DNA of 64,000 nucleotides from Adiantum capillus-veneris (GCA_014529385.2 CM043953.1:80032338-80096337); one strand, 5' to 3'. Shown: positions 10,084 to 22,040, numbered from the stretch's first letter. Notes: a model not told the origin generated them from the sequence alone. Numbers and translations: made by a program.

Positions 10084-11986
10084 GTTAGTAATCTCTCTTC
10101 TCCATAGTTACCTTGTTCATGTTCATGTATGTGGCATTGCAGGTGTTTTCTCGTATCAGAGGATCTTCGCGTAGTCGAGCCACCCGATCAGAAGCCAATT
10201 CTTATCTTCATTGCATCTTTACTGCCTATTCTAACAGCTCAGACATAGTAGCCATACTTGGTCCTAATGCAGAGGTATGGCTTCCTCTACCTCCGTTATC
10301 CTCCGCCTCACTCCTGCCAATATCAAACTGCTCTGCCATCTAGTGGGCTAGTAAGAGTCTGGCCTCACACCAAGAAATCATAGAGCGTGCTGGTCAAGAA
10401 TCCCAAATGGCCCAATCAATGAACTTTTACTTTCCAAACCGTCTCCGCTCAGAATCCAAACATAGGAGTTCCATACAAGGGGTTGTCTCTCAATCTCCTC
10501 TTTGCAACGGGGTGGCATCCCACTTTTTGCTCAAAAACAAGGGATGTGTGAACACACTTACGACCGCCAAAGCACTTTTTTCCCTCACTAGGGAGGCTTT
10601 ATTCCCGGGGTTGTATATATGCCCATCACTCTAGGGCAAGCTGTCCCTTTTGTATTAGCACTCTTTGTAATGCTACTTCCTGTGTTGTGTTCTCCTGAGT
10701 TTCTACTTCATCTTCTCCATCTTCACGTGCATTCATGCACCATATTTCCAACAATAAGTCCACTACCCTCGGTGCAGAGACGCTCATCTACAAGAGCAAG
10801 CACACGCTGCGTAAGAGCCATGATGGAAGCTGCAAACGAACCACCTGCCACCAGTCCAACCTTCTTTCTCTTGCTTCTCCTTTAAGTAGGAGGAAAGCTC
10901 GGTGCCAGCAGACCTACAACAGGTCTAACACTTTAAGAAGGTGGAGAAGCTGAGAGACTTTGACATGCAAGTGTGTCAGAGACCAAGACCAGTGCAATGG
11001 CAGCTGACAGTGAGCCTTGCTTTCCCTCTACAAGTCAGGGTCAAGCAACAGTAGCACATACTACAAATCTTCTTTATAAACGAATGCTTCTTGGTGATGA
11101 AAACCGGCCTAGGTGTGATCAAGAGACTCCCAAGAGAATAATCAAGAAATGCATGCGGCATTGAAATCCCATCGAAGAGAAATTCTTCCTGCTGCTCAAA
11201 TGACTCAAGCATGAGCTCAATAGAAAAGCAAGGTGGGTGAAGGACAAGCATCTAGGCATACAAATCATATGTAACTAGATTCGTTCTAGGTCTTTGTGAA
11301 GCAACAAGGTGATGTATGTATTGACTTTGTGGATCACTTGTTGGTTATTGCAGGGACATCAAAAGAAAACCGCATGACAATCTGTTATTGGCCTGTAGGC
11401 AAAGGCCAAAACTTGCCCTGGTAATACAAGTGTTTATTTGGAAAATTTGTATTTGGTATCATCCACCACTATGTACACAGTTTTTAAACTTAACTCTTCA
11501 TCATAATGATTATGCTTATCTCATCCTGCTCTCCTCCAATCTCTCAGTTCTAATGGATTATAGAGGTTGTATCCTACTTTATCCCCTTCATTTCTTTCCC
11601 TGATTCCCATATCAGGGATTGAAAGACCAAAAATACCCTCCCTACATACTGCACTGGGCATTGTGCCGTGCCATGTCCTTAGCTAAAGGAAATAGAAGAA
11701 TGCCCTAAAGCTCTCACTTCGTGTAGCTCCTTGTGTTAGCCCTTCCCAAAGACAAAAGCGCCCTACACATATGGGACTCTGGCCAGACTATTGAGTCACC
11801 TGATTTATACACTATTCATTCTAAGACATGTCTCATTGCTCTGAAGTGTCTAAGATACCCCTGATATTCCACAACAGAGACTTTGTCCCCATCGCAAGTG
11901 TCATTATTTGGTCCATATCAACTTGGCCATTGGATTATGCATACTTGTCATAGCATCCCTCTTCACTTGAAAAGCAGCATGCACCC

Positions 11987-11989
<3 letters not shown>
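10081..11989. other. Unassigned region, possible small exon near 10142
   Basis: At 10141 an acceptor-like GCAG precedes an open stretch (VFSRIRGSSRSRATRSEANS and on) that reaches a GAG|GTATGG donor-like site near 10275. I do not recognise the peptide. The rest shows only short unconvincing frames and no nameable mobile element. Confidence 0.25.

Positions 11990-12031
<42 letters not shown>
11990..12031. repeat. (GA)n microsatellite
   Basis: A pure GA dinucleotide run of about 42 bases. Confidence 0.95.
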
Positions 12032-12034
<3 letters not shown>

Positions 12035-12067
12035 CGTTCACTGAAAAAATAAAGCACTCTTCTCGGA

Positions 12068-12239
12068 TCCTATGCGCTTAATACTTACAACAAGAAGAAA
12101 TCCACAATGAAGAGCAGCAACAGCTCCTATGCACTTACTTATTACAATGACAAGAAATCCAAAATGGAAAAGCAGTACCCGCTCCTATGCACTTACTAAT
12201 TACAATGATAAGAAATCCAAAATGCAAGAACAGTAATAT
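12068..12239. repeat. Three tandem copies of a 57-58 bp unit
   Basis: Units start at 12068, 12125 and 12183 with CCTATGCRCTTA and continue with TTACAAYRA, AAGAAATCCAMAATG and a purine-rich CAG end. The second and third units are closest to each other. No coding meaning is evident. Confidence 0.85.
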
Positions 12240-13331
12240 TCACGCCATGGTACCTTGCCAAGCGCTTATCTTCAATGCCTCCTTGGACAAACCTTTGACA
12301 TAGTTGCCCAAGTACTTTTGCAAGTAGAAAGCAACGTGCTCCTCCAACATGATTTAAGTTTAACGTATCTCAACAATGTGGAATCCTGTTGCTGCAAACA
12401 ACCAATGATGCCAACCACCGCAAGAGGTGGTCCAAAACAACACTAGTGTCTGTACAAGTTAAATTATCTACCAAAAGAATCCTCTTCTCGGGGAATCTGT
12501 TTAGCTTTGCCCCTGTACTATATACTTAACATAGTGCCAATGAAGCTACAGCCTATTGTGAGCGGGAAAATATTTTGCAACCCCTGCAAAGATGAATTTC
12601 CGCAAATCTGTGCCGACTATTTGATAGGTAAACGAGATACTACTGCTTAATGGAATTCTCCGACGTACTGCTTGATGGGTTCTGCAGATAAATTTAAAAA
12701 CGAATGCTCTTTCATGCAAAAATATTATCCGTACGAAACAAAGACATCAGCTTTGCCAGATCTCCCTGAAAATGCTGCCAGAGGCGCAGTACGGGTACAA
12801 GGGTTTTGGCGGGCAGAAGGTTTCGGCCGATCGTCAGTGGGTATGTGTGCGTGTGTCCGTGCGCTCGTGTGTGTGTGTGTGTGTGTGTGTGGAAGGACAG
12901 AGGGGTGGGGGCAGGTGGCGTTGCCTGCTAAAATCTTGACACGAACTTCACGAGTCAACAAAGCTAAGGCTGTGAAACGTGTCGCTCGAGCCTCAGAAGC
13001 AGCTGCCACTTGGAATTTGGATTCTCACTTTGTCTTTGAGAGCAACCCAAAATTTATTTTTGTGAGATTCCTTCACTTTAAGGTTATGCACGCAATGCCA
13101 TTCCTTCACTTTAGCTTCTACAAATTTTATTTTATTTTTTTTGCAAAACTCACAATTGTGAGTGAATTATATTGATCAACCCAAAAAATTACAAGGTCTT
13201 GGCATGCTCGTGTCGAGCCATGACATCATCCAGGGACCAATACGACATCGGCTATCAGGGCAGACACCCCTACCAACCCGCCCCCTTATCCTTGATACAC
13301 AAGGTCCATTATCATGTTCTTCTGATATCTT
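12240..13331. other. Unassigned region with (GT)n tract
   Basis: It holds a (GT)n run at about 12867-12891 and A/T-rich sequence near 13050-13190. The left end of gypsy element A copy 1 begins near 13332. No gene is recognisable. Confidence 0.3.
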
Positions 13332-13452
13332 TGGGGCGAATGGACGTCTCCTACCAGGCTTTTGTCTTTTAGCACTGGCTATGGTCGCTAAAGAAGCTTT
13401 AGGGACCCACTTGTATGTTTTCTTTGTTATATTGGGATGGGTCTTGTGTGTC

Positions 13453-13967
13453 TCAAGCTTTATCTACATCAGTTGAAGCTCTAGAGACTTGGGCAATGGG
13501 GACATATGGTTCAACCTCTTGGACATGCAATGTTTTGGGTTTTATTTCCTTAAGAGGCAATATCTCAGGGACTATGGCTTGCGTGACAGGGCTAAGAGTT
13601 GGTTTCTGTGTTGTGACACCCCCTGTCCCCCAATCAATAGTGCATTTGGTAGCTATCATCCACGTGCGTTCTAGGTTTATATTACCCTCCATAGTTCCAA
13701 TAGGCATGACCAAAAAGTCTTGAGCTACAATCCCATTGTCATAACTGACAGAAGTGTGCCAGATTCCAAAATTACAGCTTTTTTCTTGTTGACACCCTTG
13801 ACTTGGATAATACTCTCAGATAGAGGTGGCTTCCCTAACTGACACCACACCCCATATGATAGGAGATTATATTTAGCACACGTGTCCAATAAGGCATTAT
13901 ATAGCACTTTTCCATAGGTGTTGTTTAGCTCAATAGGGTATCGTAGAGGTGTGTCAAGTCCAACCAA
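13453..13967 (-). pseudogene. Second retropepsin-like domain (PR2), copy 1
   Basis: The reading contains ALLDTCAKYN in the position of the active-site DTGA of copy 2, followed by YGVWCQLGKPPL, VKGVNKKK and, after a frameshift near 13720, GTMEGNINLERTWM and CTIDWGTGG. The late NINLGRTWM-type motif corresponds to the ILGRPWL strand of plant retropepsins. The active-site Gly is Cys here and the frame is broken, so the copy is inactive. Immediately left, YKWVPKAS begins the W-P-K region. Confidence 0.75.
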
Positions 13968-14076
13968 TCCTCATCGGTTTCAACATGGAATGCATGTGTG
14001 ACTCCAAGGTTAGCCTCTCGTTTTCGTCTTATGCGTTGTTGTCGCTCCTTAGCCTCAGCTTGAGCTTGTATCTTCT

Positions 14077-14544
14077 TCAATTCTGTTGTGCATTGGCTGC
14101 CTTTTTTCTATGGATGGCACGTAGCTCCTCTTGGCTTAAAGGATCATAGTATCTTTTAAATTTTCTCCCATTGAGGAATCTAATGGTTTCAACTCGATCA
14201 AGAGTCTCCACACGAATGGTTCCTTGTGGGGTGATCTCACATACTCTATATGTTCTTTTTCCCTTGGATAGATTGTCATCTAGGGTACCACTGGCCCGTG
14301 AATGGTTTGTCCCGAGATTTGCACCAAGATTTAACTCAGATTCTTCGTCCTCAGAGTCAATTTCAATTAATGATTCTGACCCCAAATCGTGCACGCTATA
14401 GTCTTGTGAGGCGCTACTGGTTCTAATGCCAATCAAACTTTCATCTTGTAGATCATCAGAAGCTATATGCATTGCTTCTAGCATATTTAAGGGTACAAGT
14501 GGTGGCATTTCATCCCCCTTTGGTGTTACCCAGGTCGTCCCCAT
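14077..14544 (-). pseudogene. In-frame fusion of PR1 linker to integrase C-terminal tail
   Basis: The first ~94 residues correspond to the acidic linker that follows PR1 in copy 2, and the rest (TYRVCEITPQGTIRVETLD and on) to the integrase C-terminal SH3-like tail. The join at about 14260 removes RT, RNase H and the integrase core yet keeps the reading frame open across the junction. Short purine-rich similarity (GGAAAAAG versus GGGAAAAGG) at the breakpoint suggests microhomology-mediated deletion or template switching. Confidence 0.8.
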
Positions 14545-14550
14545 ATTTCC

Positions 14551-15258
14551 CTAAGTGTCTATGGTTGCTGCTAGGTGGACCCAATCCACATTTTCCGACT
14601 CACTCATCCCAGGTAGTACATCCATATAAGGAGAATCTTCCCCAACATCAATGTCCGCTTTACACGCGTAAAAATACTGCAATGGGGCCGAGTGAACTGT
14701 GGTGTCAGATCTATGATCAATTATAAACATGTTTCCTAGAGGATGTGCTTGACCCATCAAAAGATCCACTCGAATGACTGAATCTTGGAACTGCAGGTAG
14801 ACATGGTTTTTAGACCAGTCATGCACCATTTTTGCTTCCCTCATGAAAGGACGTCCTAAGATCATCTCCGATGCCATAGCGTGTTTGGAGAAATCCATAA
14901 CAATGAAGGTAATCATTATTTTATGTCCAAAGACCTTGATCTTGAGATCTTCTAGCATCCCAATAGGTTTAACAATAGACCCATTGGCCATCTTCACTAC
15001 TATGGTTGTGGTCGCAAGGTGAGGTCTTCCCATAGTTTCCCAACAATCTTTAGTCACAATGCTAACCCGAGCACCACCATCAACGATTCCATTCACAGTT
15101 AATCCCTTAGTAGTGATTGGTATGGTCGCATTGGATTCATCACCCTCAAAGTATTGTCCCAACTTGTTAACAGGTATTTCTATAACAAGGTTCTCATCTA
15201 GGTTGGGTTGTGGATCTAAGTGTTCCTCCTCTGTTGGAATCTCCCTAGCTCTGTCCAT
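14551..15258 (-). pseudogene. Retropepsin 1 (PR1) ORF, copy 1
   Basis: The 235-aa frame is intact. It contains TKGLTVNGIVDGGARVSIV with DGGA at the active-site position, VKMANGSIVKPIGMLEDLKI as the flap-side region, ITFIVMDF and EMILGRPFM. This is the plant-gypsy variant of the aspartic protease, which matures Gag-Pol as a dimer. The start overlaps the end of the upstream ORF by 43 bases in a different frame, exactly as in copy 2. Confidence 0.8.
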
Positions 15259-15858
15259 CTGGGCAAATTGTGGAGCCCAAACTTCAGTTCTCCATTGAGG
15301 AAGGCTCGAAGAGCTGAGACTAGCTCAGGGTCTTTATATAGTTTGGACATGATGGTGGTTCTAACTTTTGAAGACATGAAATCCATCAATTTGGCAATGT
15401 TTAACGACACCTTTTGGATTTTAGTCCCTTGACGTGGGGAAGATGGGATCTCCATTTCTTCGATAGGATCAAGTAGTCCCTCTGTAAACATTTTTCCATC
15501 AAGAAGTGAGTACGCTCAATCTCCTCTGTAGGGTTTGGATAAGTTCCTATCTTCTTCTTGGATCCTGGCCATTGTGGCTCATGAAGATCTTCCTTGTTGG
15601 TTCTATCTTAGTGGTCGTTTTGGTCTCCATGGTTTCACCTTAATCAGAATCCTCTTCAGCGTCGTTCATATATACGGGGTCGTCACCAGTCCCTATGTTG
15701 GTCTTTGAACTAGAGTCTGACTTTGCTTCTTTTTGCGATCTCTTCCTTCGTGTTTTCTTCTTTTTTTGAGATTGGGCAATTGATGCCGTGTGTCTTTCCT
15801 CAAGAATATAAGTTTGTTTTTGGAGCATCGATCGTGTGAGTACGTTTACTGGTACCAC
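15216..15858 (-). pseudogene. Extra ORF between gag and PR1, copy 1
   Basis: It starts with the basic KKKKTRRKRSQKEAKS stretch (15640-15858) and resumes as MFTEGLLDPIEEMEIP to HNLPRWTELGRFQQRRNT (15216-15491). Relative to copy 2, about 180 bases are missing near 15510, between words ending GAGATTGAGCG and starting GTACTCAC. Function is unknown; it may be a Gag-Pol linker or a nucleic-acid-binding segment, given the basic cluster. Confidence 0.6.
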
Positions 15859-15876
15859 AGGTGTACTTGATGATGG

Positions 15877-18753
15877 CTACTCGATAACTTCAATCAAGTT
15901 TAATGGCGCGATCTTCGGTGCATTTGGATTATTTGGACATTGGGCAATCAAATGATCTGTGCCACATCGATTACACATGAGTATCGGCATTGTAGACGTT
16001 CTCGCTTGATTGGTTTGCATTAGTGTGGCGTTCTTTTGTAGCCTAATAGGACACTCGGCTACACGATGTGGACCTCCACACTCATAGCATTGAAGAGGTG
16101 GTCTCTTAGCAGTGTAATTGATATTTTGGCTTCTTGCCGAAAGAGCAGCTACTTGATATATAGGTTTGACTTGTCCCCAATAGTCCTCCATGTAGTATTG
16201 TGGACTTTCTTCAAGTACATCCAGCCCATATGCAATATTAGGATCTATATCTTTCTCACAGCCCTCCAAACAAGAAATAGATGACTCACAACCTACTTGA
16301 TTCACAGAAGTGATTCTCGGATGTGGTGGTTGCGGTCCTAGCACTGGAGGTGGTAAGGGTGTTGTTTGAACAACATTTTGGGCCCTAGGGACTATGTGTT
16401 GTGCTTTTTGTTCAAGAGGTGGGGCCGGCATCAATGCAGGCACTCGAGGTGTGTCTGTCCATGATAAGGTTGGTCTATTGGCCATCGCACGCTTAAATAC
16501 TATGCAATCCTTAGCTTGATGACCATACCTCCCACAGGCATTGCAGTTCCCATTGAATTTTACTCTAAAAGTAGGGCTTTCACTGGTACTATGCGGTCAA
16601 TAGCATACTGAGCACGATTGTTGCTCCCTTCTTGGATACATATGATTGTTTTGGGGAGCACGATTGTCTCTAAGACTCTCTTGAATAGCCTTGGTATCTG
16701 CTAAAGTCATCTAAGATATCTTTGGCTCCTTAGCAATAGGCTTTAGGGTCATTGGCTGATGCCCTGATGCTTGCGAGCTAATAGATTTAGACTCAACAGA
16801 CACTCTTTCTCCTTGAATCATTAAATTAACCTCCAATTGGATCGCATTGGTGGTGACTGCTTCCCAAGTGGTGATACCTCTAATGACTAAGCCATTGTAG
16901 ATATCCTCATGTCGTAATCCCCTAATGAATCTATCAAGCAATTGGTTATTGTTGAAGCGCTCATTTGGATTACATCGAGAATTCAAATGCTTCAAGCGAC
17001 TAATAAAGTCTCTCACCGACTCTCCTTCCTCTCGTTGGGCTTTCTGGAGTTGAGAGGCTACACCCCAAAGTACTCCCTCTCGTATGTATTCTTTTAAGAA
17101 CAGTCTCCTAAGAGTAGGGTAAATCGTTTTTTCTTCCACCCTTAGGGTTCTATACCAATCCCCAACCTTTCCACTTAAGGTTAGGCTTAAAGCATTGCTC
17201 TTATGTAGGTCATTGTGTTCTCCTAGAGAATCGCATATTTGTTCAAACACTTCGATATGCTTTCTCAAATCCTCATCTCCACTAAATTTTTGTGTGAGCT
17301 TGGCTATTTGTACTGCCTTACTTCTAGGCTCTCTATCAGGCGCGTCACACATATTCTCAGCAATAGATGGACCGATAACTTGAGCAAATGCTGCCAAGTC
17401 ACCTAAGTGAGCAGGCACCGTGGGTGGAGGTGCTCCACAGACTACATGTGAAATAGGTATTGGCATCGGGCTTGGCGAATAAGAAGCCCTTGGGTTCCAC
17501 GTTGGGTACGATGTTGTGTCTTGTGGTGGTCCAAAGTTCATATGTGTGGCCCTAGGCATAGCAGATGTCGGATGTGACATGCTAATGGTAGACGGTATAG
17601 TCCCATGGAAATAAGAACTTGGGTGTTGTGGTTGTGGAGCATAGATGGTTGAGAAAATGGGAGGGGTAGGGACTACATGAGTACGAGGATCCATGGGTGT
17701 ATACGATTGGTACACACTTGTAGGTACTGTTGTAGGCATTTAGCTACCATGTATCGGTGCTTTACTAACAAATGAGGTCCATGGCATGTTTCTCGGCATG
17801 CCCATCATTGGGGTAGGCATGGTAGCCATGGTGTCATCAAGGGAAAGATGAGCTAGACTTGGAAAGGTGAAGCTATCACTTGTGGGCTCAGATTGCACTG
17901 AGACCCCTGGCGAAACAACATATGGAGGATCCATCGGACTTACCGAGGGAGTCTCCATTTGCGATAAGGTCGGTTGTTTAGCCTTTCCTGTATCCAAGAA
18001 TCTCATGAGACCCGTTGAAGGCATGTTGATCCCCTTGTTCTATCTCTCTAACTCAATGACTCTATGGATGACCTCACAAACTCTTTGTTGTTGATCCTCC
18101 ACACTAGTAGCGCCCATTGTGGATTGTAGGACATCTAACCAACCCATGTGATAGGTGTGACCTGTGTATAGGTCGGTCAGAGTTTTCGTTTGTAGTTTGT
18201 ACTCCCAGTTCTCATTTAGGAACGCTCCAACTAGGATTGAGGTGCTAGGGGTGTCCTTTGAGCTAGATGCAATGTTGCTTTTTAGGGGTTGTCTCTTAGC
18301 GGTTGCTAAGTTAGGAGCACTCGATTGCTCTCCTAGCAAAGATATTGACATAGGCCCTTTCGATTTTAACTCTCTTCGTTGCTCCGCCTTACGTAAGCTC
18401 TCGACTTCCTTTTCCCTCGCTACAAGGATATATCGCTCAACCTCTTGCACTTCGGCAAGGCTTCTACCATCGGGTAATATGACCTCGGAGGGAAATAACT
18501 TTGAAGAGTTAGGAGGTGCAGTGAATGAAGTATTCACGCGCACATTCTCTAACGGTATAGGGTCCACATTGGTCACGAATGGAGAATTTACTTCCCCACC
18601 CCCTTCATTTACATCATTAGCTCCATGTTCGGAGCGAGTGGCTCTACTAAAGGTTTCCTTCAGGCGGCTAAGCACGCTCGGCCCGGACCGCGGCCCCATG
18701 GCATGCATGTCTTGGCTTGAGCTATTGGGATTAGGCATTGGGAAACCCTCCAT
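15877..18753 (-). pseudogene. Gag polyprotein, copy 1
   Basis: Starting at MEGFPMPNPNSSSQD the frame reads an acidic and Ser-rich N-terminus, a coiled segment (EVQEVERYILVAREKEVE), a Pro/Thr/Met-rich linker, and the retrotransposon Gag core (KHIEVFEQICDSLGEHNDLH through WEAVTTNAIQLEVNL). Zinc knuckles follow, including CNACGRYGHQAKDC (CX2CX4HX4C) plus CYECGGPHRVAEC and CNRCGTDHLIAQC (CX2CX3HX4C). Gag coats element RNA and forms the particle. Nonsense changes at 18040 (CAG to TAG relative to copy 2), near 17740 and near 16711-16600 break it into four pieces. Confidence 0.85.
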
Positions 18754-19747
18754 GATGTCGTAGTCAGAGGAAGAGTCACTAGCCGCTATATTCCGATATA
18801 TTCCGATCTTGGTTTGTACTACCTTGGGTCCCCGCCGAGGGCCTGGAACCTAAAGTAGGTGGATATTGAGAACTCGCGTAAGTCGAAATTCTCTCTAGTT
18901 GCTCCGTCTCTAGCACAGGACCAGAGCACAGATGCATGTGCCTTTAGCACCCTACAAGCGTCGGCGAATAACCTCGAAGGTTAACCGCTTCCCTTTTTGA
19001 AGCGTCCGTTTTTCCTCGTGTTTTTTACGTTTTAAATGTTTTTTAATGTTTGATTTTTTTTAAGTAAAGTGTGTGATAGCTTGAAACGAGCGTATCACTT
19101 AGAGGGTCGCTGTGTGCTTTACAACACAATTTTCGGGCATCTGAAGTTCCGTTGGTCCTCAAAAAGTCGATTTTTAGCTACGTGTGAAGCTAAAATTCGT
19201 ATTTTTAAAAGGCGACTAAGGCCTAGGCCTGAGCGTGAGGTTTGGCTTGGGTCTTGGAGATATTCCGATCCCGGTTCTACCTTTAAATTTTTTTTATTTT
19301 TATTTTTGTTAAAGGATAAGGTCGTCCCGGCCTGCACGAGAGCACACACACACTCTATCTACCTACTTCTAACTAAGACACCTATTGTTACACACTAACA
19401 CACTATATTAGCTCTCACATATCTACTTCCTACTTACTCTACGCAGAAAACTAACAACCTTAATACACAGAGAATAAACACAGTACCTTTGAAAAGTCCA
19501 TTAACAAAGAAAACTAACAACCTTAATACACGGAGAATAAACACAGTACCTTTGAAAACTCCATTAACAAAAAAAATACAGAGTATAACACAAAATTCTT
19601 CTTCTCAACACACACACCCTCCTTCCTTACGTTTCCTACAATTGAAATTGCACCACAAAAGAAGCACCCTCCTTCCTTACGTTTCCTACAATTGAAATTG
19701 CACCACAAAAAAAGCACAGAGTGCCATTCAAGCTTAGTGTATGGCAT

Positions 19748-19765
19748 TCCTCGGCAACGGCGCCA
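19748..19765 (-). promoter_or_regulatory. tRNA-Asp primer binding site, copy 1
   Basis: On the minus strand TGGCGCCGTTGCCGAGGA matches the complement of the plant tRNA-Asp 3' end with one mismatch (A for G). It lies four bases inside the LTR end, the normal place for minus-strand DNA priming. Confidence 0.85.
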
Positions 19766-19769
19766 AAAA

Positions 19770-19993
19770 TGTGCGCGTATGTCGCACGTGTCAATGCAAG
19801 GAACTTGCCGATACACCACGTGCGAGCCACAAATGGCTCCAAGCACACAACAAGCCTAAACTAGCAAGCTCTACGCTTCCTGTCGTGGAGGATTCCTCGC
19901 CGCGAAGAAGAGGGAGACGCAGCTACGCCGCGCTCAACCGCCTCGCCGTCGTCGTGCCGCCGCAATGCTCGATCGCACTCTCTCTCTCTCACG

Positions 19994-20034
<41 letters not shown>

Positions 20035-20333
20035 GGAGATGAAGAAGAAGAAGATGGAGATGGAGCAAGAGCACTCTTCAATTGCACAAATGAGAGAATG
20101 AGTGAATTTTAGGTTTAGTTGACTTTAATATGAGTTCACCCCATTCACACTTGGGCACCCATGCTGAGCCAATTTTATCCAAACATTATACGTTCCAGTT
20201 TTAGAGTGCGCCTCTCATCGGCGATCACTCTTACCCTTTTCCTATTGGACCGACAAGCCCGGTACCTGACTCTACCAAATACATAATACAACATCCGTCA
20301 TAGGTGATATGGTGTCCGTGAGCCGTGAGGGTT

Positions 20334-20337
<4 letters not shown>
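19770..20337 (-). repeat. 5' LTR of element A copy 1
   Basis: It runs, on the minus strand, from GTTAACCCTCACGGC near 20336 to a CA end at 19770 just before the primer site. It contains the AGGTTTAGTTGACTTT region where copy 2 has a TATA box (here mutated), an (AC)n/(GT)n block, GATCGAGCATTGC and TGTATCGGCAAGTTCC. The same sequence forms the copy 2 LTR and the end of the window. The first base or two differ from the expected TG. Confidence 0.85.

Positions 20338-20394
<57 letters not shown>
20338..20394. repeat. (CT)n microsatellite at LTR edge
   Basis: A pure CT repeat of about 57 bases abuts the outer end of the copy 1 LTR. Confidence 0.95.
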
Positions 20395-20396
<2 letters not shown>

Positions 20397-20678
20397 GAGA
20401 ACCCAAAACTTGTATTGCTCAATGAACTTAAAGCATGATTACAAAAATTAGACTATAACAGGCACTACAATCTCCTTTTAAACTTCTTAAATGAGAGTAG
20501 AAGACGAAAAAGCTAAGCTGTTGCTGCAGGTAAAGGAGATCATGAGAGAGGGCTTAATCTTCCTCTTCCTACTCCTTGCTCTTTCCCCTGATGTCTTCAT
20601 TCTTCTTAGTCTCACCTAATTCCTTTGCTTCTTAGGATTTTTCACAAACATGCCTTGAACTAGTCTTCGTCGCCTCTG

Positions 20679-20681
<3 letters not shown>

Positions 20682-20732
<51 letters not shown>
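20682..20732. repeat. (GA)n microsatellite
   Basis: A GA run of about 51 bases followed by T8 and A8 homopolymers. Confidence 0.95.
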
Positions 20733-20737
<5 letters not shown>

Positions 20738-21004
20738 TTTTTAAAAAAAAGCCCTTGTTTCCTTGATCTTCTACTTCTTATTCATCCTTGTCAAGATTGC
20801 AAAAAGCAACTTCCCCTGCTCCAAAGCTTCTCTTTGTACCCAAAGTCCTTCTAATCTCCCTTCCTCCTTTGATTTTTTTTTTTCTCCTTGAGATCTTACT
20901 CTTTAAGTATGCCCTTCCTTCTTTGACTTTCTTTCCTTCCTTGGGATCTTCCTCTTGGAGCACACTCTTCCTTCTTCCCCAAGGCACACTTGTCTCCCTT
21001 CTCC

Positions 21005-21009
<5 letters not shown>

Positions 21010-21048
<39 letters not shown>
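21010..21048. repeat. (GA)n microsatellite
   Basis: A GA run of about 39 bases inside the LTR-like region of the chromovirus remnant. Confidence 0.95.
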
Positions 21049-21051
<3 letters not shown>

Positions 21052-21192
21052 CCTCCCCCAATTTTAGTTGCCCTCCAAAACAACCCCCTTTGTACTGCAT
21101 GCCCCACTAACTTTCTAAAAAACACTTCCCCTCCTACTAGCATCGAACCTAGTGGGAATTCCCTCTTGGTGACGTAGCACACGACATCTCCA

Positions 21193-21306
21193 GTGTGAGA
21201 CCAGGGTGTCTAAAACTTGTCTCTCCTCCGAGTCTCTTGCGCTTTTATAGGCAACCCTCGAGCTCAGTTCAAACTGGCCCCTGGCCTCTAGACCCTTGTC
21301 CTGACA
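21193..21306 (-). repeat. LTR-edge repeat, left copy
   Basis: It shares with 24378-24483 the words GTGAGACCAGGGTGT, CTCTCCTCC, TTTTATAGGCAACC and CTCTAGA, in order. On the minus strand it starts TGTCAGG directly after TAAGGGGGAAG, a likely polypurine tract, so it reads as the start of a 3' LTR. Confidence 0.55.
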
Positions 21307-21384
21307 TTACTTCCCCCTTAGAGAATCGCTTTTGTCCTTAGCGGCAACTTCCTCGTATCTATCTTTCCACTTGACTAATGCTTG

Positions 21385-22040
21385 TCAATGCACATGATGA
21401 CGAGTACGTAAATCATGATAATCGAGAATGCGCTCAGGTTCATGCAGTTGGGTTGGAGGTTCAATGAAATCAACCAAAGTTTGCTGGTCAATGACATTGT
21501 CGTCCCTATGCAAGCGTTTACGTAAACGACTTACATGAAATATTCGATGAACATAAGAGTGCATAGGTAAAGAGAGTGTGTAAGCCATATCTCCAACTTG
21601 CTTGAGTATCTTAAAAGGCCTACATATCTTTAAGATAATTTAGGTGCTGGGCTAGTTTATAGACTTTCTCAATGTTCTGGCACACATAAAAATACCTCTT
21701 TCCCTTCCATGAAGGTTACTTCCTGACCTTTCTCATCAGCATAAATTTTGTATCTCTCCTATGTTTGTTGAGCATTTTGACAAGCAAGTTTCAGCATATC
21801 CATGTGGTCTTGGAGAAAATCCTTGGCCTATAGAAGTTTCTCAGTTTCCAACCCCACCATAAGTGGTGATGTGGTTGAAAACCATACATAGGCATAAAAG
21901 GACTAAAACCAATTTTCACACGCTTTGCACTATTGTACACAAACTCTAGAATAGGAATGAGATTGCTTTTGGCTAACAGATGCTCTTAACATATCCTCTA
22001 TCGCCTGATTAACACGTTCAATCTGACAATCCGTTTCTCA
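21385..22040 (-). pseudogene. Chromovirus integrase C-terminal fragment
   Basis: In frames that shift, the minus strand reads the end of the integrase core (RQIERVNQAIEDMLR-like), a FSPFMPMYGFQP segment, then VAYTLSLP-type wording and HRIFHVSRLRKRLHRDD, VDFIEPPTQLHEPERIL and RTRHHVH. These are hallmark segments just upstream of or within the chromodomain region of plant chromoviruses. Multiple stops show it is decayed. Confidence 0.75.

Larger units (their letters stand above)
13332..20337 (-). mobile_element. Ty3/gypsy element A, copy 1 (pol-deleted, 3' truncated)
   Basis: Reading right to left: 5' LTR, tRNA-Asp primer site, gag with four zinc knuckles, an extra ORF, retropepsin 1, the tail of integrase, and a second retropepsin-like domain. 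The order and wording match copy 2 on the opposite strand at 39-54 kb. Relative to copy 2, about 3.1 kb carrying RT, RNase H and most of integrase is missing at about 14260, and a smaller stretch is missing in the extra ORF near 15510. Homology to copy 2 stops abruptly at about 13332, within the W-P-K repeat region, so the 3' part and 3' LTR are absent. The presence of IN tail and PR2 places it outside chromoviruses. Confidence 0.85.

Noticed and set aside
12672-13175. 167-aa frame across a (GT)n tract
   Set aside because: It has no recognisable domain, includes translated GT repeat and ends in hydrophobic A/T-rich sequence; unlikely to be coding.
20231-20422. RERERE frame at the copy 1 LTR edge
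   Set aside because: It is an artefact of the CT repeat.
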